DNA of 64,000 nt, taken from NCBI RefSeq assembly GCF_963576615.1, contig NC_088717.1:56747526-56811525 (forward strand), read 5' to 3'. This DNA comes from Watersipora subatra. Its lineage: Eukaryota; Bryozoa; Gymnolaemata; Cheilostomatida; Watersiporidae. This document shows positions 36,271 through 48,358 of this stretch, piece by piece (positions within the stretch are counted from its first letter, which is position 1; each line of letters begins with the position of its first letter). Made by a program: the position numbers and the translations under genes. The notes beneath the pieces were generated by a model, which was not told the origin of the DNA, did not search any database, and saw only the letters and a list, made by a program, of their open reading frames with translations.

Positions 36271-36327
36271 ACACTCCGCACTTTTTAGAGCGTAGAGTGC
36301 TGTTAGCAGTAGGCCTGACAACTTATC

Positions 36328-36330
<3 letters not shown>

Positions 36331-36418
<88 letters not shown>
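36331..36418 (+). repeat. Long TA dinucleotide repeat
   Basis: About 88 bases of uninterrupted (TA)n. A shorter one precedes the ribozyme element at about 36080-36110. Confidence 0.95.
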
Positions 36419-36421
<3 letters not shown>

Positions 36422-36492
36422 AAAACAGTAGTCATCAAATCACATTTCTGCTAGACACACTTTAATTTACATTTCATTTGATCGCCTGTCAG

Positions 36493-36575
36493 GTTAATTG
36501 GTTTGTTAATTAATTATTATTAACCAATAATTAACAAACCAATAATTAATTGGTTAATTAATTATTGGTTTGTTC
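36493..36575. repeat. AT-rich palindromic cluster
   Basis: Overlapping inverted repeats of TTAATTGGTTTGTTAATTAA and TTAACAAACCAATAATTAA. It could form a long hairpin. Confidence 0.8.
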
Positions 36576-37096
36576 TTCAATACAGCAATTAACCACAAGA
36601 TAGCGCTGCACTTGCAGTAGGCCTTTTTATTGATAATATATTACATGGTAATATATTGCCTATGAGCAGTATCTTAATGGTACTATTATAGTATTGTTAT
36701 CAGTAGTATTATAGTCACTGATGCCAATAAATAATGCTAATAAGATACTGCAGTACAATATACATCAGATAAAAATAACAAAAGGCTTTCAAAAACAAGG
36801 AGAGAATAAGTAGCACATTTTGGTTGTAGACAACGAAAATTGTTAAAAAGCAAGATGGAGTGTATACAAACAAACCAAACATCAACATAGCTTCAAATTG
36901 ATGAGCAATGCACACCAAAACATCACAAATAGTAAAAGTTAAAGTAAATAATAATTATACTTATAGAAAAACTATTTAGTTGTTTTTGTAACTGGTGAAT
37001 CAAGGTTTGCTGTGGTTCAGTAGCTGGTGTGTAACTAGGCACGCCGCAGCAAGACTCAGTATTTTCCTAAAGCCCAGCCTCCATTTAAGACTGTGT

Positions 37097-38235
37097 TCAG
37101 AGGCGGTTCATCCTTCTTATGCAAGACACAGGATTAGGAGACTCGCACACTCTTGTCTGCGGTAGAGATAAAAAGTTCTCAACAATATGAGGGTTGCTGC
37201 TCAGCTCACTATATTCTTATAGTATAGTTTAGTAAGTAACACATCATCTTACGAACACTTAGCATACTTTACTCTAGGTCATCAAATTACCAGAACCACT
37301 TGGTGACAGCACACTCACGTCTGAATATACGAGTGACTTACTTCTACAAGTTGGCCATTGATAAGTTCTATAGTAGAGGTGCAGTTGTAAGGGCTCCCTT
37401 TCTGAATTCTTATCAGTTTACCATCTTCTTCCATGTAGGTTGTCTAGATATCAAATTTAAAATATTAGCAAATATATATTTATATATATTTGCTATTTAT
37501 ATATATTTCAAATATATATAATATTACCAAATATTAGCAAACTTCCTTTAGGCCCTAACACTAACTTAGAGCTGCTTGCTATTGAAAAAGACAATGCATA
37601 TAAAAATATTTTAAGATTCAATGTTATACTATTTATTTATTTCTATTTTTTTATAATTTTTATGTACAAGAAAATTGTGCCAGGAAACAATATCTTTATA
37701 GATTTCAAGGTGGCATGTGAACTAGTATGTGTTATCGCCTATTACTCAAAGAAAAACTAGTGGTAGTCTGATGTCAAGGTCATAAGATACGCACCTTAAA
37801 CTCCTTTCCTCCTGGCAAGGTTTCAGTATAAGGTTCTTGTAGAACAAAACTGATATGATACGATCTTCCACCACTGCTTCGGACTTGAGTGATGGTGTCT
37901 CCTTCGAGTTTCCACTCAACTTCAACTTCAGACTTTATAGCTCTCTCAACCACCTCCTCAGTTAAACCTACCAGTGATGATGTCATAAATAGGAAACTAG
38001 TACAGAAATCTTGTCAAACTAAAGTGTTGGAGAATGAAAAAAGATCAAATTGAACAAGAAACAGATATGTCATTGTTATTATGTATTATTATTATTATTA
38101 TACGTATATTATTGTTACATATAATTATTGAATTGTTTTTAAGTACGTACCAAGAGCTTCTAGATAGCCTTCCAAGTTCTCCGATGCATCATTGTCTATT
38201 CTCCAAGCTCCTATGAAAGACTCTACAACTGACAT
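37097..38235 (-). CDS. Fatty acid-binding protein (FABP) paralog 5
   Basis: Compact minus-strand gene with exons 38151-38235, 37795-37967, 37342-37443 and 37097-37156, 139 residues plus TGA, all introns GT-AG. The product starts MSVVESFIGAWRIDNDASEN, so the usual GTW of strand A is GAW. Exon 2 gives GLTEEVVERAIKSEVEVEW and ends PYTETLPGGKEFK; exon 3 TTYMEEDGKLIRIQKG; exon 4 TRVCESPNPVSCIRRMNRL. It pairs with paralog 2 as a distinct subfamily. The middle of exon 2 (RSSGGRSYHISFVLQEPY) is the most divergent in the cluster, where the others read GNSH-TTFTLGNEF. That region lies on inward-facing strands in the FABP fold, so ligand choice may differ. Confidence 0.93.
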
Positions 38236-38313
38236 GTTGATTATCTCGGCAGAAGTGGCAGTTTGACAGCAGCTAATAGAAATAAAGACAATCCGTCGCT
38301 GTTGCATGCTGCA

Positions 38314-38323
38314 TTTATATATA
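38314..38323 (-). promoter_or_regulatory. TATA box of FABP paralog 5
   Basis: TATATATAAA on the minus strand, about 80-88 bases before the ATG at 38235. Unlike the other genes of the cluster, no CCAAT box is visible about 65 bases upstream. Confidence 0.65.
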
Positions 38324-38807
38324 CAGCGCCGCTGGCAGATTGCTTGGGAATAACAAAAAAAAACATACCAAAACTGTTTATTTTTTTAATCTGATAGGTC
38401 CCCATTTCGCTTGAGATGTACATTAGTACATCCCTTCTGAACATGAGCTCTTGAGAATATGTACCATTCTATATATAGAAGTGTTTGCTTTGCTAACTCT
38501 GTTGTCTATATATAACCAATGAACTATGTCCAATCTATCTAATGCATTTATAATGGCTTCCGTAAAGAATGTAGGCTTATAAATTATGCGCTTTATTACA
38601 AAGTTGAACTTCGGCGCAAAACCTGTTTTACACTGAATGCTGTTTGAACCAAGTTTAAATTATGCTTTGATTTATATCTTAGGAAGTTATGCCCACATAC
38701 ACTAATGCAGGTTTCAACTATCATATTGGATTCAATGCAAAATTTGGGCAAGTAAAAGTTATCACAAATACTAATTTAATTAAATTATATTTGCGACCAA
38801 ATCTTAC

Positions 38808-38922
38808 ATTTACATTGCATGAGTGGTAAGTGTTACTTCTATGACATTTACATTGCATGCATGGTAAGTGTTACTTTTATGACATTCACATTGCATGGAT
38901 GGTAAGTGTTACCTCTATGACA
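38808..38922 (+). repeat. 38-bp tandem repeat, 3 copies
   Basis: The core CATTGCATG plus GGTAAGTGTTAC recurs three times at 38-base spacing with a few changes. Confidence 0.9.
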
Positions 38923-40623
38923 AAATAAGGGAGCTGCGCAGACAGTATTATTCAATATATTTAGCTGAGAGAATTAAAGGAGAGATGACAGCAGCAACAT
39001 CTGCTCATTACGAGCAAATGGCTAAAAGAAGGATGACACTACTTTAATCAAGAATAATTTTCTTGTAAAACATGTTATAATAATTCAGTATGAGTCCACA
39101 CAAACAGTAATTGTTGTTATAGTTTTGTAGCAGACTCTAATCAGCACACTGAAAGGTTTAATGTTCTCAGCAGCAAATTATTACCATGTTATGTTTTTCA
39201 GCAGCTTTGGTAGAACTTGGTTTAAAATAGCCTAACGTTTGTCACAACTTAATAAAATAGGTGCTTTGGAATGTAATTTAGTTTTTTTAATACACAATGT
39301 TAAATAGTGAAGTCTTCTTTATGATACTGTTTATCATTACGAGCAAGATTATACGACTGCTGCAATAGTCCAAAAGTCAGCAAAGTTCAATATTACTGTA
39401 ATTTTTGCTTTGCTTCTGTTAAATTATGTTTATATTACAAAAAAATTGTATAAAAAATCTTTTATTTCCAGCTGTACCTATAATAAGAAAACAACCCAAT
39501 TTTTCAATGTTTTCGATATACATGTACACACTTGTGAAGTATTGTGTCAGCAATACCCTAGGGTAGTGGTAGTTGTAGCCATTTCACGAGAAAGAAAAAT
39601 CAAAAAAACTAAAGCTGCATTTAGTGTTGAAGTAAATTTAAATATTATTATCAGTATAAGTTGTTAAAATTCTTGTGACATATTTTCTATAATGTTGCAA
39701 AGGCTTCCAGTCTCGCCATGGCATTCACACAAATATTGATTTGTATTAATTTGTGTTTGAGATGTTTCTTTAACCAGTCAAATTTTAGTAGACTGTAAAA
39801 TATGTTAAACTAAACCACCAAAATATTGATAATTGTGTACAACTATAGTTTAAAGTACTTAAAACATTTAACATTAATTCTGTCAGCGAGTAGCATGTAA
39901 CTCTACCAGGCACGTGTCTCTTCTGCTCCCTCGGTACTGTATTCTAATTGTGTTCAGTGTAAACTAGACGTAATAAATGCTTGTGCATTGTGGGATATGT
40001 CAGTTAAAATTATTTACAACTGATTAGTTCGCACATTGGCATAAAGTATATAGCACATATAGTAACATGGAATGTGTGGAATCATGGTGATTTAAAAATA
40101 GTGCTGTGTCACGTGCAGACAACTCCCAGCTCTTTGGATTTAACTTTTGGTGACTAATTCTAGCCAATAATGATTGTATAACATTTGTCTGCACAAAAAA
40201 AACTGTAAAAAGCAAGTTTTCTACCAACTAGTTTAAGCTGCATATTTTTAAGCTAGTTCAGTATTACTTAATGTTAAAATCGTTAAAGTGGGAAAGTTAC
40301 AAGTCAAATATAGTTTTTTTTCAATTACATAGTCTACAATATGTAGTTTTTAATTGCATTGGTAATATTTTTTGTAAGTTTGCATGCTATACATCGTTCA
40401 AACCTTGTGTTCAATTAGCATTTGTTACTATCTGATTCTAAACAATTTGAGAATAATATAACAATAAACAAGAAAGTAGTAATGTCGTTAAGAATTATAT
40501 TTCAACACAAATAAAAGCTTAAAAGTCATTCTTTGCATCAACTTATCTCCCAAAAATTTAATTTAGTACAAGCTCATATATATTAGTTACTGGGTCTTCG
40601 TGTTTGTTCAGTGCACATAGAAT

Positions 40624-40629
40624 TTTATT
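40624..40629 (-). terminator. Candidate polyadenylation signal, FABP paralog 6
   Basis: AATAAA on the minus strand, 89 bases past the stop codon. Confidence 0.5.
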
Positions 40630-40717
40630 ATTTAGCATTATTTAGCCTTTACTCTGCAGCTGAAGCCTTCAGTCAAGTTGGGCCATTGCTTGACCACTCC
40701 TCTGGCCATTATTCCAC

Positions 40718-42473
40718 TTAGGTTCTGTTCAACTTTCTGACACAGGAAACAGGAGGGGATGACTCACAGGTTCTGGTCTGTAATGAAAATATTTGATTGG
40801 ATTCAACTAAAAATTTCAGTACAGCCATGCGAATTAACAAGCCACACTGAATACCAAGATTAGGTAGATGGAATACTGAGTCAATGCTAGAGGATCGTCT
40901 ACTCTCTATTATTGAATTTACATAAAAGAAAACAATTCCTTATCAACAAATAGAGATTTTTGTATAATATTTAAAAAACTGGTTGTTAACCACAAATACA
41001 TGTTTGTCTAATAATGTTTATGTAAGCTGTATTCAAATCTTCATATTAAAGTTTTTAGGTTCTCTTTTGAATATTATTGGTGGTATAGTTTCAAAAGTTG
41101 TGCTAGTATATATCTAGTTTTTATTTGACCATAATGTTTCTAATAATTAAAATAATATATATGGCAATTCACAATCAAGTAAGCTCAGCGCTAACTCATT
41201 TGTTGACTAGGCACTGTTTAATGAAGCAAGAGTAGACAACTTCAGTTATATACTCACTTCAACCAGTTGCCCATTGACGAGTTGAAAGGTGGCAGTACAG
41301 TTGTACGGACTCCCTATTTGTCGTCTGACCAACTTTCCACCTTCCTCGGTGTACGTTGTCTAAAATAAAATACAAGATGTTATTTTATTTTTAGCGATAT
41401 GCGTGAAATAAGTGCTGGAGTTATCAGCACAATCTCAGCCACACCACATGCCTAAATATTGCTTACAAGCGAATAATCTACACGCATATACAGTTGAACA
41501 CTATTCCAAAATTTTATAAAGCTCAAGCCTATGGTCAACTCTCAAATGAACAGAAAGCTTTGAAAAAACTAAGTATTAATCAAAAGTTAATGTTGTGGTA
41601 TAAATTCATATCAACTTTTTTATAATAGAGTAAGATATAAATTCAAAGAAGTATGTATATTGACAGCTCAAAATTATGGAAGTTGATCACTATTTTACTT
41701 TATTGTGATACTCGTTCTTTCAGCAAAATTATTTCAGCATTTTCTTTTTCAAAATTTTCTACTCTATACCATGACTCTATACTTGGTATATACTTTATAC
41801 TCCTCCAAGCTAGTTGTATTCTGTATGTGAGTATTTAACCATCTAAAGCTCTACTCTGTTATTATTTGCAGTTACCTTGTAGACTCGTCCTCCCATGAGA
41901 GTTTCAGTGAACTCATTTCCTAGAGTGAAGGTAGTTACATGGGAATTGCCCCTCGCTCGCATTTTATGGGTTACCTGATTCCCATCAACAACCCATTTCA
42001 TTTCTACCACCTGCTTGACGGCTCCTTCGACCATATCTCCAGCCAAACCTAAAAAGAGTAAAAGCATGTTCTGATTGGAAGGCGCGTACAGAAATAGCAC
42101 ATGAGGCCACTCCTAATCATATTTTACTTAGAATCAAGCTAGCTTACATTAAATACATATTCCAGTTTAAGTTTCATGTCACAAACCAGCTAACAACGTT
42201 GTCAATTTTAAACATGCAAAACTATTAAGCTTATTGAAAACCTGAGAAAGGAAACGTGATTAAAAAATTTCAGTGTATTTTTAAATCAACAATTTTCTCG
42301 CAAATGGTTTCATCCATAGCATAAGCCAAACAGCTATTTCCGTTGTAACACTTTTTACTTGTTTTAGATAATCTGTAATTGTACGTACCGATGGCTTGCA
42401 GATAGGCTGGCAAGTTCTCTGACGCATTAGGATCGATCTTCCATGTTCCGACGAATGATTTCACGACAGACAT
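40718..42473 (-). CDS. Fatty acid-binding protein (FABP) paralog 6
   Basis: Minus-strand exons: 42389-42473, 41876-42048, 41258-41359 and 40718-40777, 139 residues, stop TAA (TGA in the other complete paralogs). The product starts MSVVKSFVGTWKIDPNASEN and continues GLAGDMVEGAVKQVVEMKW, FTLGNEFTETLMGGRVYK, TTYTEEGGKLVRRQIGSPYNC and TRTCESSPPVSCVRKLNRT. It is closest to paralog 7 in the exon 1 and promoter sequences. As in the others, Arg of the C-terminal strand is present but the Tyr two residues on is Leu. Cytosolic lipid binding is inferred from the family. Confidence 0.94.
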
Positions 42474-42564
42474 GCTTACAGTTACGGCTGGTATCTCTGG
42501 TGAATAGAGAGCTGATGTAACTTCAGGTAGCAAGTGTTAGTGGTGCAGAGTTCAAAATCCACTG

Positions 42565-42638
42565 CTTTTATAAGTACTGAGTGTTCCACATCCTCACCAG
42601 GTGAGTAAGACTGAGCCAGTCTCCAAGCTACTGATTGG
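42565..42638 (-). promoter_or_regulatory. CCAAT, GTGGAACA and TATA elements of FABP paralog 6
   Basis: On the minus strand AGCCAATCAG (CCAAT at 42634-42638) is followed by ATGTGGAACAC (42581-42591) and TATAAAAG (42565-42572), about 92 bases before the ATG. ATGTGGAACA also precedes the TATA box of paralog 7. Confidence 0.75.
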
Positions 42639-43467
42639 CTAGTGATCGGAAACTGTTTGGTAAATCTGCAAGAACAATCTAAAAACGCTGTTTGCCTACG
42701 TGTATGTGTTGCAATCAAAGTCTAACATTTATAGCCTCATATCGCTGCTGCTCAATATTTCTCATGAGTCCCAAAATAGTTAGCTGGCGAGTTCTATGGC
42801 TGACTGTATTTCTCACCAAACTTGAAAGAAAAACTTTGGGAAGATGTCTGTGAGACTTAAACGTGGTGCAATTATAGATCATGAGATGAAAGTTGAGTTA
42901 CAGAAGATGCCTTAATTTGTATTTTCATTTATTGAACCTCGATAAAGTAATACATTAAGTTCACTATGTATAAATTGTTCTTTCAGATTCAGACAATGTT
43001 AGCCAGGATTTGATGTAAGTTTATGGTAAGTTATGTTAGGTATACACTTGTTAATAGGTGTACTATGTAGTATAGTATTAGTACCTTCACATCATCGGTC
43101 ATTTGACAAGCCACAAGGTTACATGGTATTACTAACTACATTATACATATACATATGCATATATACATATATAAGTATAAGAAGTACATTATCCTTACTT
43201 ATATTTTAAAGTAATTCTATGACCAAACGTAAATACAATGAAGTAAAATCCAAACCAAATTCCAAATTCGACTTTCCAGCTAAGTTTCTACTGTAATCAT
43301 ATATATACATGTATAACAAGTACTATTTGCTCCAATTTCTTGTAGAACTCTTTTCTTTTAGTATTACTTTACTGGATTAACTTATAATATAGTAGAACCC
43401 TAGTTGTAATGATATATACCTATATATAACATATATAATATTTATGCATTGAGGCATTTGAATTTTA

Positions 43468-43835
43468 GGCGAATGCCCAGCGCTGCACAAGTAATAGAGT
43501 AATTACCTAATGAATTTGAGTAACTTACCTAGAAAGCTAAATCTTCACTAAAATACTTACTAAAACACCTGTGTTTTGGTACACAATTGTTACGTGTAAC
43601 AGTCAACAGTGCTAGTTATTAACCTCAAGCAAGCGCTTCAAGTGTGAGTATCTTAACCAATGTAATGACTATTTGCCCAATGAATCTGTTGTATTCTGTG
43701 TAGCCTAATGGTTAAATTTGCTGCCTTTAAAACTGGAGGTCCTGAGATCAAATCCACCGCTTGATTTTAATTGTTATAACTAGACACACGGTTTAACAAA
43801 AAACAAACACATAGATTTATAGACTTAGAATATAT
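43468..43835 (+). mobile_element. SINE-like family B, plus-strand copy
   Basis: Starts GCGAATGCCCAGCGCTGCAC, then GAGTAATTACCTAATGAATT. A-box-like GTAGCCTAATGGTTAAA lies near 43700 and B-box-like GAGATCAAATCC near 43746. It ends GACACACGGTTTAAC and ACAAACACATAGATTTAT. It matches the 24143-24533 copy throughout. The pol III-like boxes sit in the middle instead of at the 5' end, which is unusual for a SINE; it may be a SINE joined to another element. Confidence 0.75.
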
Positions 43836-45504
43836 ATATCATAAGTATATCATGTGTATATATACATATGCATATACATATACATGTATATTTTCATAGG
43901 TTTCTTAAGATGGCAAGCAGCCAGAGGTTAATTGCAGATCCCCTTCTTGAAACATGCTGTGAAACTAACTTCAAACATAGGACGAAGGTTAACCTTTAAA
44001 CCACAGTAAGCCCTGAATGACAGTAGCATCGCTGTAAAAAATAAGTGAAAATCAAAAGGGCTGCTGCATCAAGCTAGTTGGCCCACATGCTGACTACGAC
44101 TTCCCCTTTGCACTCAGCTGTGAGGTTATCTAACTTTATGATCTGATAATGGGCAGCTCATCAGTAGAACAGCGGGTGTAGTAGTGCACTCTCTGGCACT
44201 CTCCATGTTTTGCTGATAAAAGCCAAGAGACCTGCTTTTTTGCTTAGGGACTAATAAAGAGACAAGATTACCTACCGAATCACTTTCAAAATAAAATTGT
44301 TACAGCTCTTGCTTGTAATTGGCTGGTTATTTTATTTAGACTTAAAATGAACTGGAAATGCGCATGAAAGCACAAATGATCTGCGTAACTGAGATAGTAA
44401 GGGTCCTCCTCAAACTTATTCCCTCATCTCGTCAAGAACTCTGTTTATAGAGGTTTTATTCAGCCTATCATCTATGGCATTCGTTATTTATCTATATTTA
44501 TATAAATAAATATAAATAAATACACACAAACTCCAAATGAATGGATGGTGCAAATAGCAAGATCAGACTGTGCAAAGGGTGGCAATGATACCAAAGTCTA
44601 GAAATTGGCTAAAAGGTAAAGCAAAATCTTTTTTCTCGGAACAGTATAAACTATAAAGCCTGAGATATTGCACTCTCTCCTCCTTTACCAACCTGGTAGA
44701 TACAGTTCTGATACGAGGGTGGTCAGTAATATACAGCACAGCCTTTGTGTATCTGTGATAGCACTGTCTTAGGATATGTACTTAAACGAATGAGCTCGCA
44801 TCATGGTGACTGGTTAGTAAGCTTGATATCGCTGCCAGGGACCTTCTTATTTCGGTCAGCAGTCACTCGGTGTTGACAGCAGCAGTGATGGTTAGTAAAA
44901 CAAAGAATTTAAGCACGCGTGGAAACAGCAGTCTTGAATGCAAGTTCATAGGAGAGACAGTGTGAACATGTGATAAACGTCAGGCTGGGGCAGGTGGTTA
45001 GTACATTATCTATCGCCTAGTAGGAAATTAGTTATATTTGCAAAGTACTGAAAAAAGAAATATTTTCAGAATGCTTCAGAAACAATCTAGTCTTTTTCGA
45101 ATCGTTAATTATTCACATAGCCAAGCTACAAAAATGTTTAGTCTTAGATAATTTTGGAAGATTCTAGAAGTTTTCAATTGTAGACTAACACATATGTAAC
45201 AACCTGCCTGTGGCAGTTCTTATCCATTCACTTTATCAACCTTTAAAGGATTTAGCCTTAAGTCTATATCAAAGTTAAATTACTTTTTGCTTAAAAATAC
45301 CTACGCATCATTACTAGCGGTAAAGCTGATAAGTTTTAGACTACGAAATGTGTTTGCAGATGATGTGAAGCTGATTTGAAGCAAATGATTTGACAAAACA
45401 ATAACATGCCTTAGCAATCTACTTTTTAACCATCTCAATTTTCTAGTTCAATTTAATTTATGTAAATTAGATGCAGCAGTTATGATCAGTTTGTGCTAAC
45501 AGGT

Positions 45505-45715
45505 CATGATTAACCATTGTTAACCATGTTAAGCCTTGTTAACCATGTTAATCCTTGTTAACATGGTTAACAATGATTAACCAGGTTAATCATGGCTCCT
45601 GTTAACCATGTTAACAAGGGCTAACCATGGCTAGCCCTTGCTAACCACACTAACCCTTATTAATCGTGTTTCACCATAAAAATTGTTAATCGTTGTACAA
45701 CGGTTAACAGTTTTT
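45505..45715. repeat. GTTAACCATG palindromic repeat cluster
   Basis: Many copies of TTAACCATGTTAA-type words in both orientations, with strong hairpin potential. Confidence 0.8.
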
Positions 45716-45834
45716 ATGGTTGCAAGGAAGTTTATTCAAAGTGTAAATAAAAAAAGTCAAGTTTTTTTAGGCGGTTTGTAACAAATATTTTGTTAGCTAC
45801 TCATACTTGTATTCTAGCAGCTTTGATATGATGT

Positions 45835-45990
45835 CACACATGTGTGTCACATGTGTGTCACACATGTGACACACATGTGACACACATTGTGTAAAGACAT
45901 GGTATAAAGACACATGTTCTTTATACCATGTTAAAGACATGGTATAAAGACACATGGTATAAAGACACATGTTCATGCAGTCTTTATACC
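45835..45990. repeat. CACATGTG and ATGGTATAAAGACAC repeats
   Basis: Palindromic GTCACATGTGTGTCACACAT units are followed by repeated ATGGTATAAAGACACATG words, some inverted. Confidence 0.8.
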
Positions 45991-46577
45991 ATCAGAAGTG
46001 ACTAGCCAAAGTTCTAAAGAAATGTCATATCAGAAACCATTTTTATGGAAGCCTGTTGTCATAAAACCAGGAATGTTGGGTAAGTTTATAATTTGTGGTT
46101 GCAGCGCTTCTTGAAAATATTTTCTTTCAGTAAGTTCGCTTTCATTTGAAGATTTTATTTCAACTGTTTTTATAATTTATGCTGAAAGCTAACAATAACT
46201 TTAATGAACTACATTATATGTAAATATTAAAAACGCTCAATTAAAGTTGGTTTACTTCTACAATTATGGTATTCTATTTTACTCAGAGAAGCTTAGTAAC
46301 AAAATTATCGACATAAATTTATCTAAAAAAAAACTCTGTTACAAATAAAAGCTTTGAATTTTGAAAAACATTTTTTATAGAAATCTCTACTGTGTGTTCT
46401 AAAGAAGCCCAGTGACAGCTAGAAAACCTAACATCTATTAGCAGTAGATGCCCCATGCCTGGAATCAAAACCTTGTAACAAGTGAACTAATATTTTTCAC
46501 CAGTGAGCAACGAGCGCCGGTGATTTTGTTGCGAAGTTGAATAAGCTATTAAAGTACACTCGGTATTTTCCCATGTA

Positions 46578-46634
46578 CAGTAGCCAATACGGCAGCAGTA
46601 GCCAATACGGCAGCAGTAGCCAATACGGCAGCAG
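46578..46634 (+). repeat. 18-bp tandem repeat, 3 copies
   Basis: CAGTAGCCAATACGGCAG three times. The reading frame through it on the minus strand (CCRIGY repeats) is judged an artefact. Confidence 0.88.
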
Positions 46635-47001
46635 AGCTTGGAGCGGGGAGAGTCATTTAGTCGAAGCTGCAGGAGGATATGATGAGATGGTATGATGAGA
46701 TGAACCAGAGCAAGGATGTGGGGGAAAGCATTAGCTTTGTGCAACGTCCTGCCTCTCAGTCTCATCAGCAGACAGCATCCTATTTCTCACTGGAATTTTT
46801 CCATTCTGTAAACGGAAAGAACCTTCATCTAATGGTGGAATGAGTGGCCAAAATCATAGCTGAGAACTATGGATAATATACTGGCATCAAGATATGGTCT
46901 ACAAAGGTTAGGCTGTTTGTAACCTTGAGGCTAAAATAGATAAGGTCACAATTTATGTAGACAGAGTTCTAACAACAGCGCTGGGTAATAGCTAGCACTC
47001 T

Positions 47002-47027
47002 CCCCCCCCCCCCCCCCCCCCCCCCCC
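47002..47027 (+). repeat. Poly-C tract, 26 bases
   Basis: Run of 26 C. Second long poly-C in the window after 8745-8765. Confidence 0.92.
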
Positions 47028-48208
47028 GTAGCAAATATTGAGTTAGATACATATATACAATTTAAACTAAATTCCTGGCCTAAAATTTCTAATGAAGGAA
47101 TTAACTTAAATTATATTAAATATTCCCATTTTGGTGTGAATTTCGTGTCAAGTAAGCCAATGGTTATGATGGGTTTCAATAAACTCATTGAAGGCATTTG
47201 TCTCTACATGTCAAACCAATATTGTTATATACAGGAGCTGGTAGCTCCTGAATGATTTCTTGAGATGCCAGAAAATCTCGTGATAACATTACATGAAGTC
47301 TTGAAAATTCAAACCCTAGTAAAGAAATGTATTTAAAATAGACATGACAACTTCATCAATACATGCCAGCATCCATCAGGGTAAGGAAGGGGTATTAATC
47401 AGCTCGGCACTTCATGTATATCACTCTTTTGTAACTGGTCATTAGTCAAAAATGATTGTCTTATGGTTTTGGCTTTACTATTGACTTCCACATTGCTCTG
47501 TTCTCCAGATAGAAAATGACAAAAACCATTACAAATGAAAAATACTTTTAGCAAATGATATCTAAATATTTACATTATTATGTTTTTGTATTTTATATCG
47601 CCCGCTTTGTTTTACATGATTAATAAAAATTCTGATTTTACTTTTAGCAAGTATGAACCAAATAATGCCGCAGTAAAGCAAAGTTTATTTTACGGCCAGA
47701 CCTTTCTGCTCTGATTCGTACTGTATTGCATTTCATTATACCATATTATATTGCATCATATTATGCTATATAACACCACATTATATTTATAGTATTCTGC
47801 AATATTATATTATATAATATGTTATATTATATATTCTATGTGAAGCTCTCATCAGCTTACCGTTGCACTTCACAGGAATCTAACAACGATTGGATGAGCA
47901 GCCTTAGTACTGGCTCCATGAACAATAAAACAACAAAAGTCACTATTAAATGATAAGTTTAAAGACATGCTAATGATTTCATAATTTCACCATTTCGTGT
48001 CCAACCTTTTCTTCAATTCTTCAGTAAACTGAGACAATCTTATGTGAAGTTATACTAACAGTTTTTGTGTCATTGAGCGGATGCCAATGGAACTACTCAA
48101 ACAGCTGCTATCAACAATCGAAGGCAAAGAAATGACGAAGAGGTGATGTCAGATGCTACATCCTAGTTGTGTTGAAAGTATTGCATAATGTGTACTATTT
48201 GTTTCTAG

Positions 48209-48282
48209 CCAATCACAGACCTTTAACGCACATTTCGTAATCTTGCAAGTCAATATGTGGAACATTCTCTGGTCTATATAAA
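48209..48282 (+). promoter_or_regulatory. CCAAT, GTGGAACA and TATA elements of FABP paralog 7
   Basis: AGCCAATCACAG (CCAAT at 48209-48213) is followed by GTCAATATGTGGAACAT (about 48249-48265) and TATATAAA (48275-48282), 77 to 84 bases before the ATG. The middle element matches paralogs 4 and 6. Confidence 0.78.
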
Positions 48283-48358
48283 GCCAGTTGGATCTAGAGT
48301 GGAATTATTAGTTCCTGAAAGAAGAAGTGATACGCATCCATTTGAGTTTATCGTCAGA

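Larger units (their letters stand above)
27922..37096. other. Intergenic region between FABP paralogs 4 and 5
   Basis: This 9.2 kb between convergent FABP genes holds no recognised gene. Identified contents: a repeat pair (30270-30580; 34725-35645), a 17-bp array (31339-31424), a Tigger-like element (31482-32296), a SINE (32831-32980), a 606-bp insertion (34916-35521), a hammerhead-ribozyme element (36108-36270), a long TA repeat (36331-36418) and a palindrome (36493-36575). Nothing recognised in 28100-30200 or 33000-34700. Confidence 0.65.
38236..40717. other. Intergenic region between FABP paralogs 5 and 6
   Basis: Contains the paralog 5 promoter, a 38-bp array (38808-38922) and the 3' flank of paralog 6. 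The remainder is AT-rich with no recognised gene or element. Confidence 0.6.
42474..48358. other. Intergenic region between FABP paralogs 6 and 7
   Basis: The flanking FABP genes are divergent. The 5.9 kb holds a family B element (43468-43835), short palindromic arrays (45505-45715; 45835-45990), an 18-bp triplet repeat (46578-46634), a poly-C tract (47002-47027) and TTATAT-rich DNA (about 47740-47840). No gene is recognised. Confidence 0.6.

Noticed and set aside
46487-46765. Minus-strand frame with CCRIGY repeats
   Set aside because: Runs through an 18-bp tandem repeat; no family signature or splice signals.
47821-47880. Minus-strand CTGATGAGAGC near 47850 as a hammerhead 5' half
   Set aside because: No GAAA, stem III or cleavage triplet follows within a sensible distance.
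48257-48358. N-terminal extension of FABP paralog 7
   Set aside because: The upstream open frame runs through the TATA box and has no ATG start; all six complete genes start at the MSV/MPV codon.
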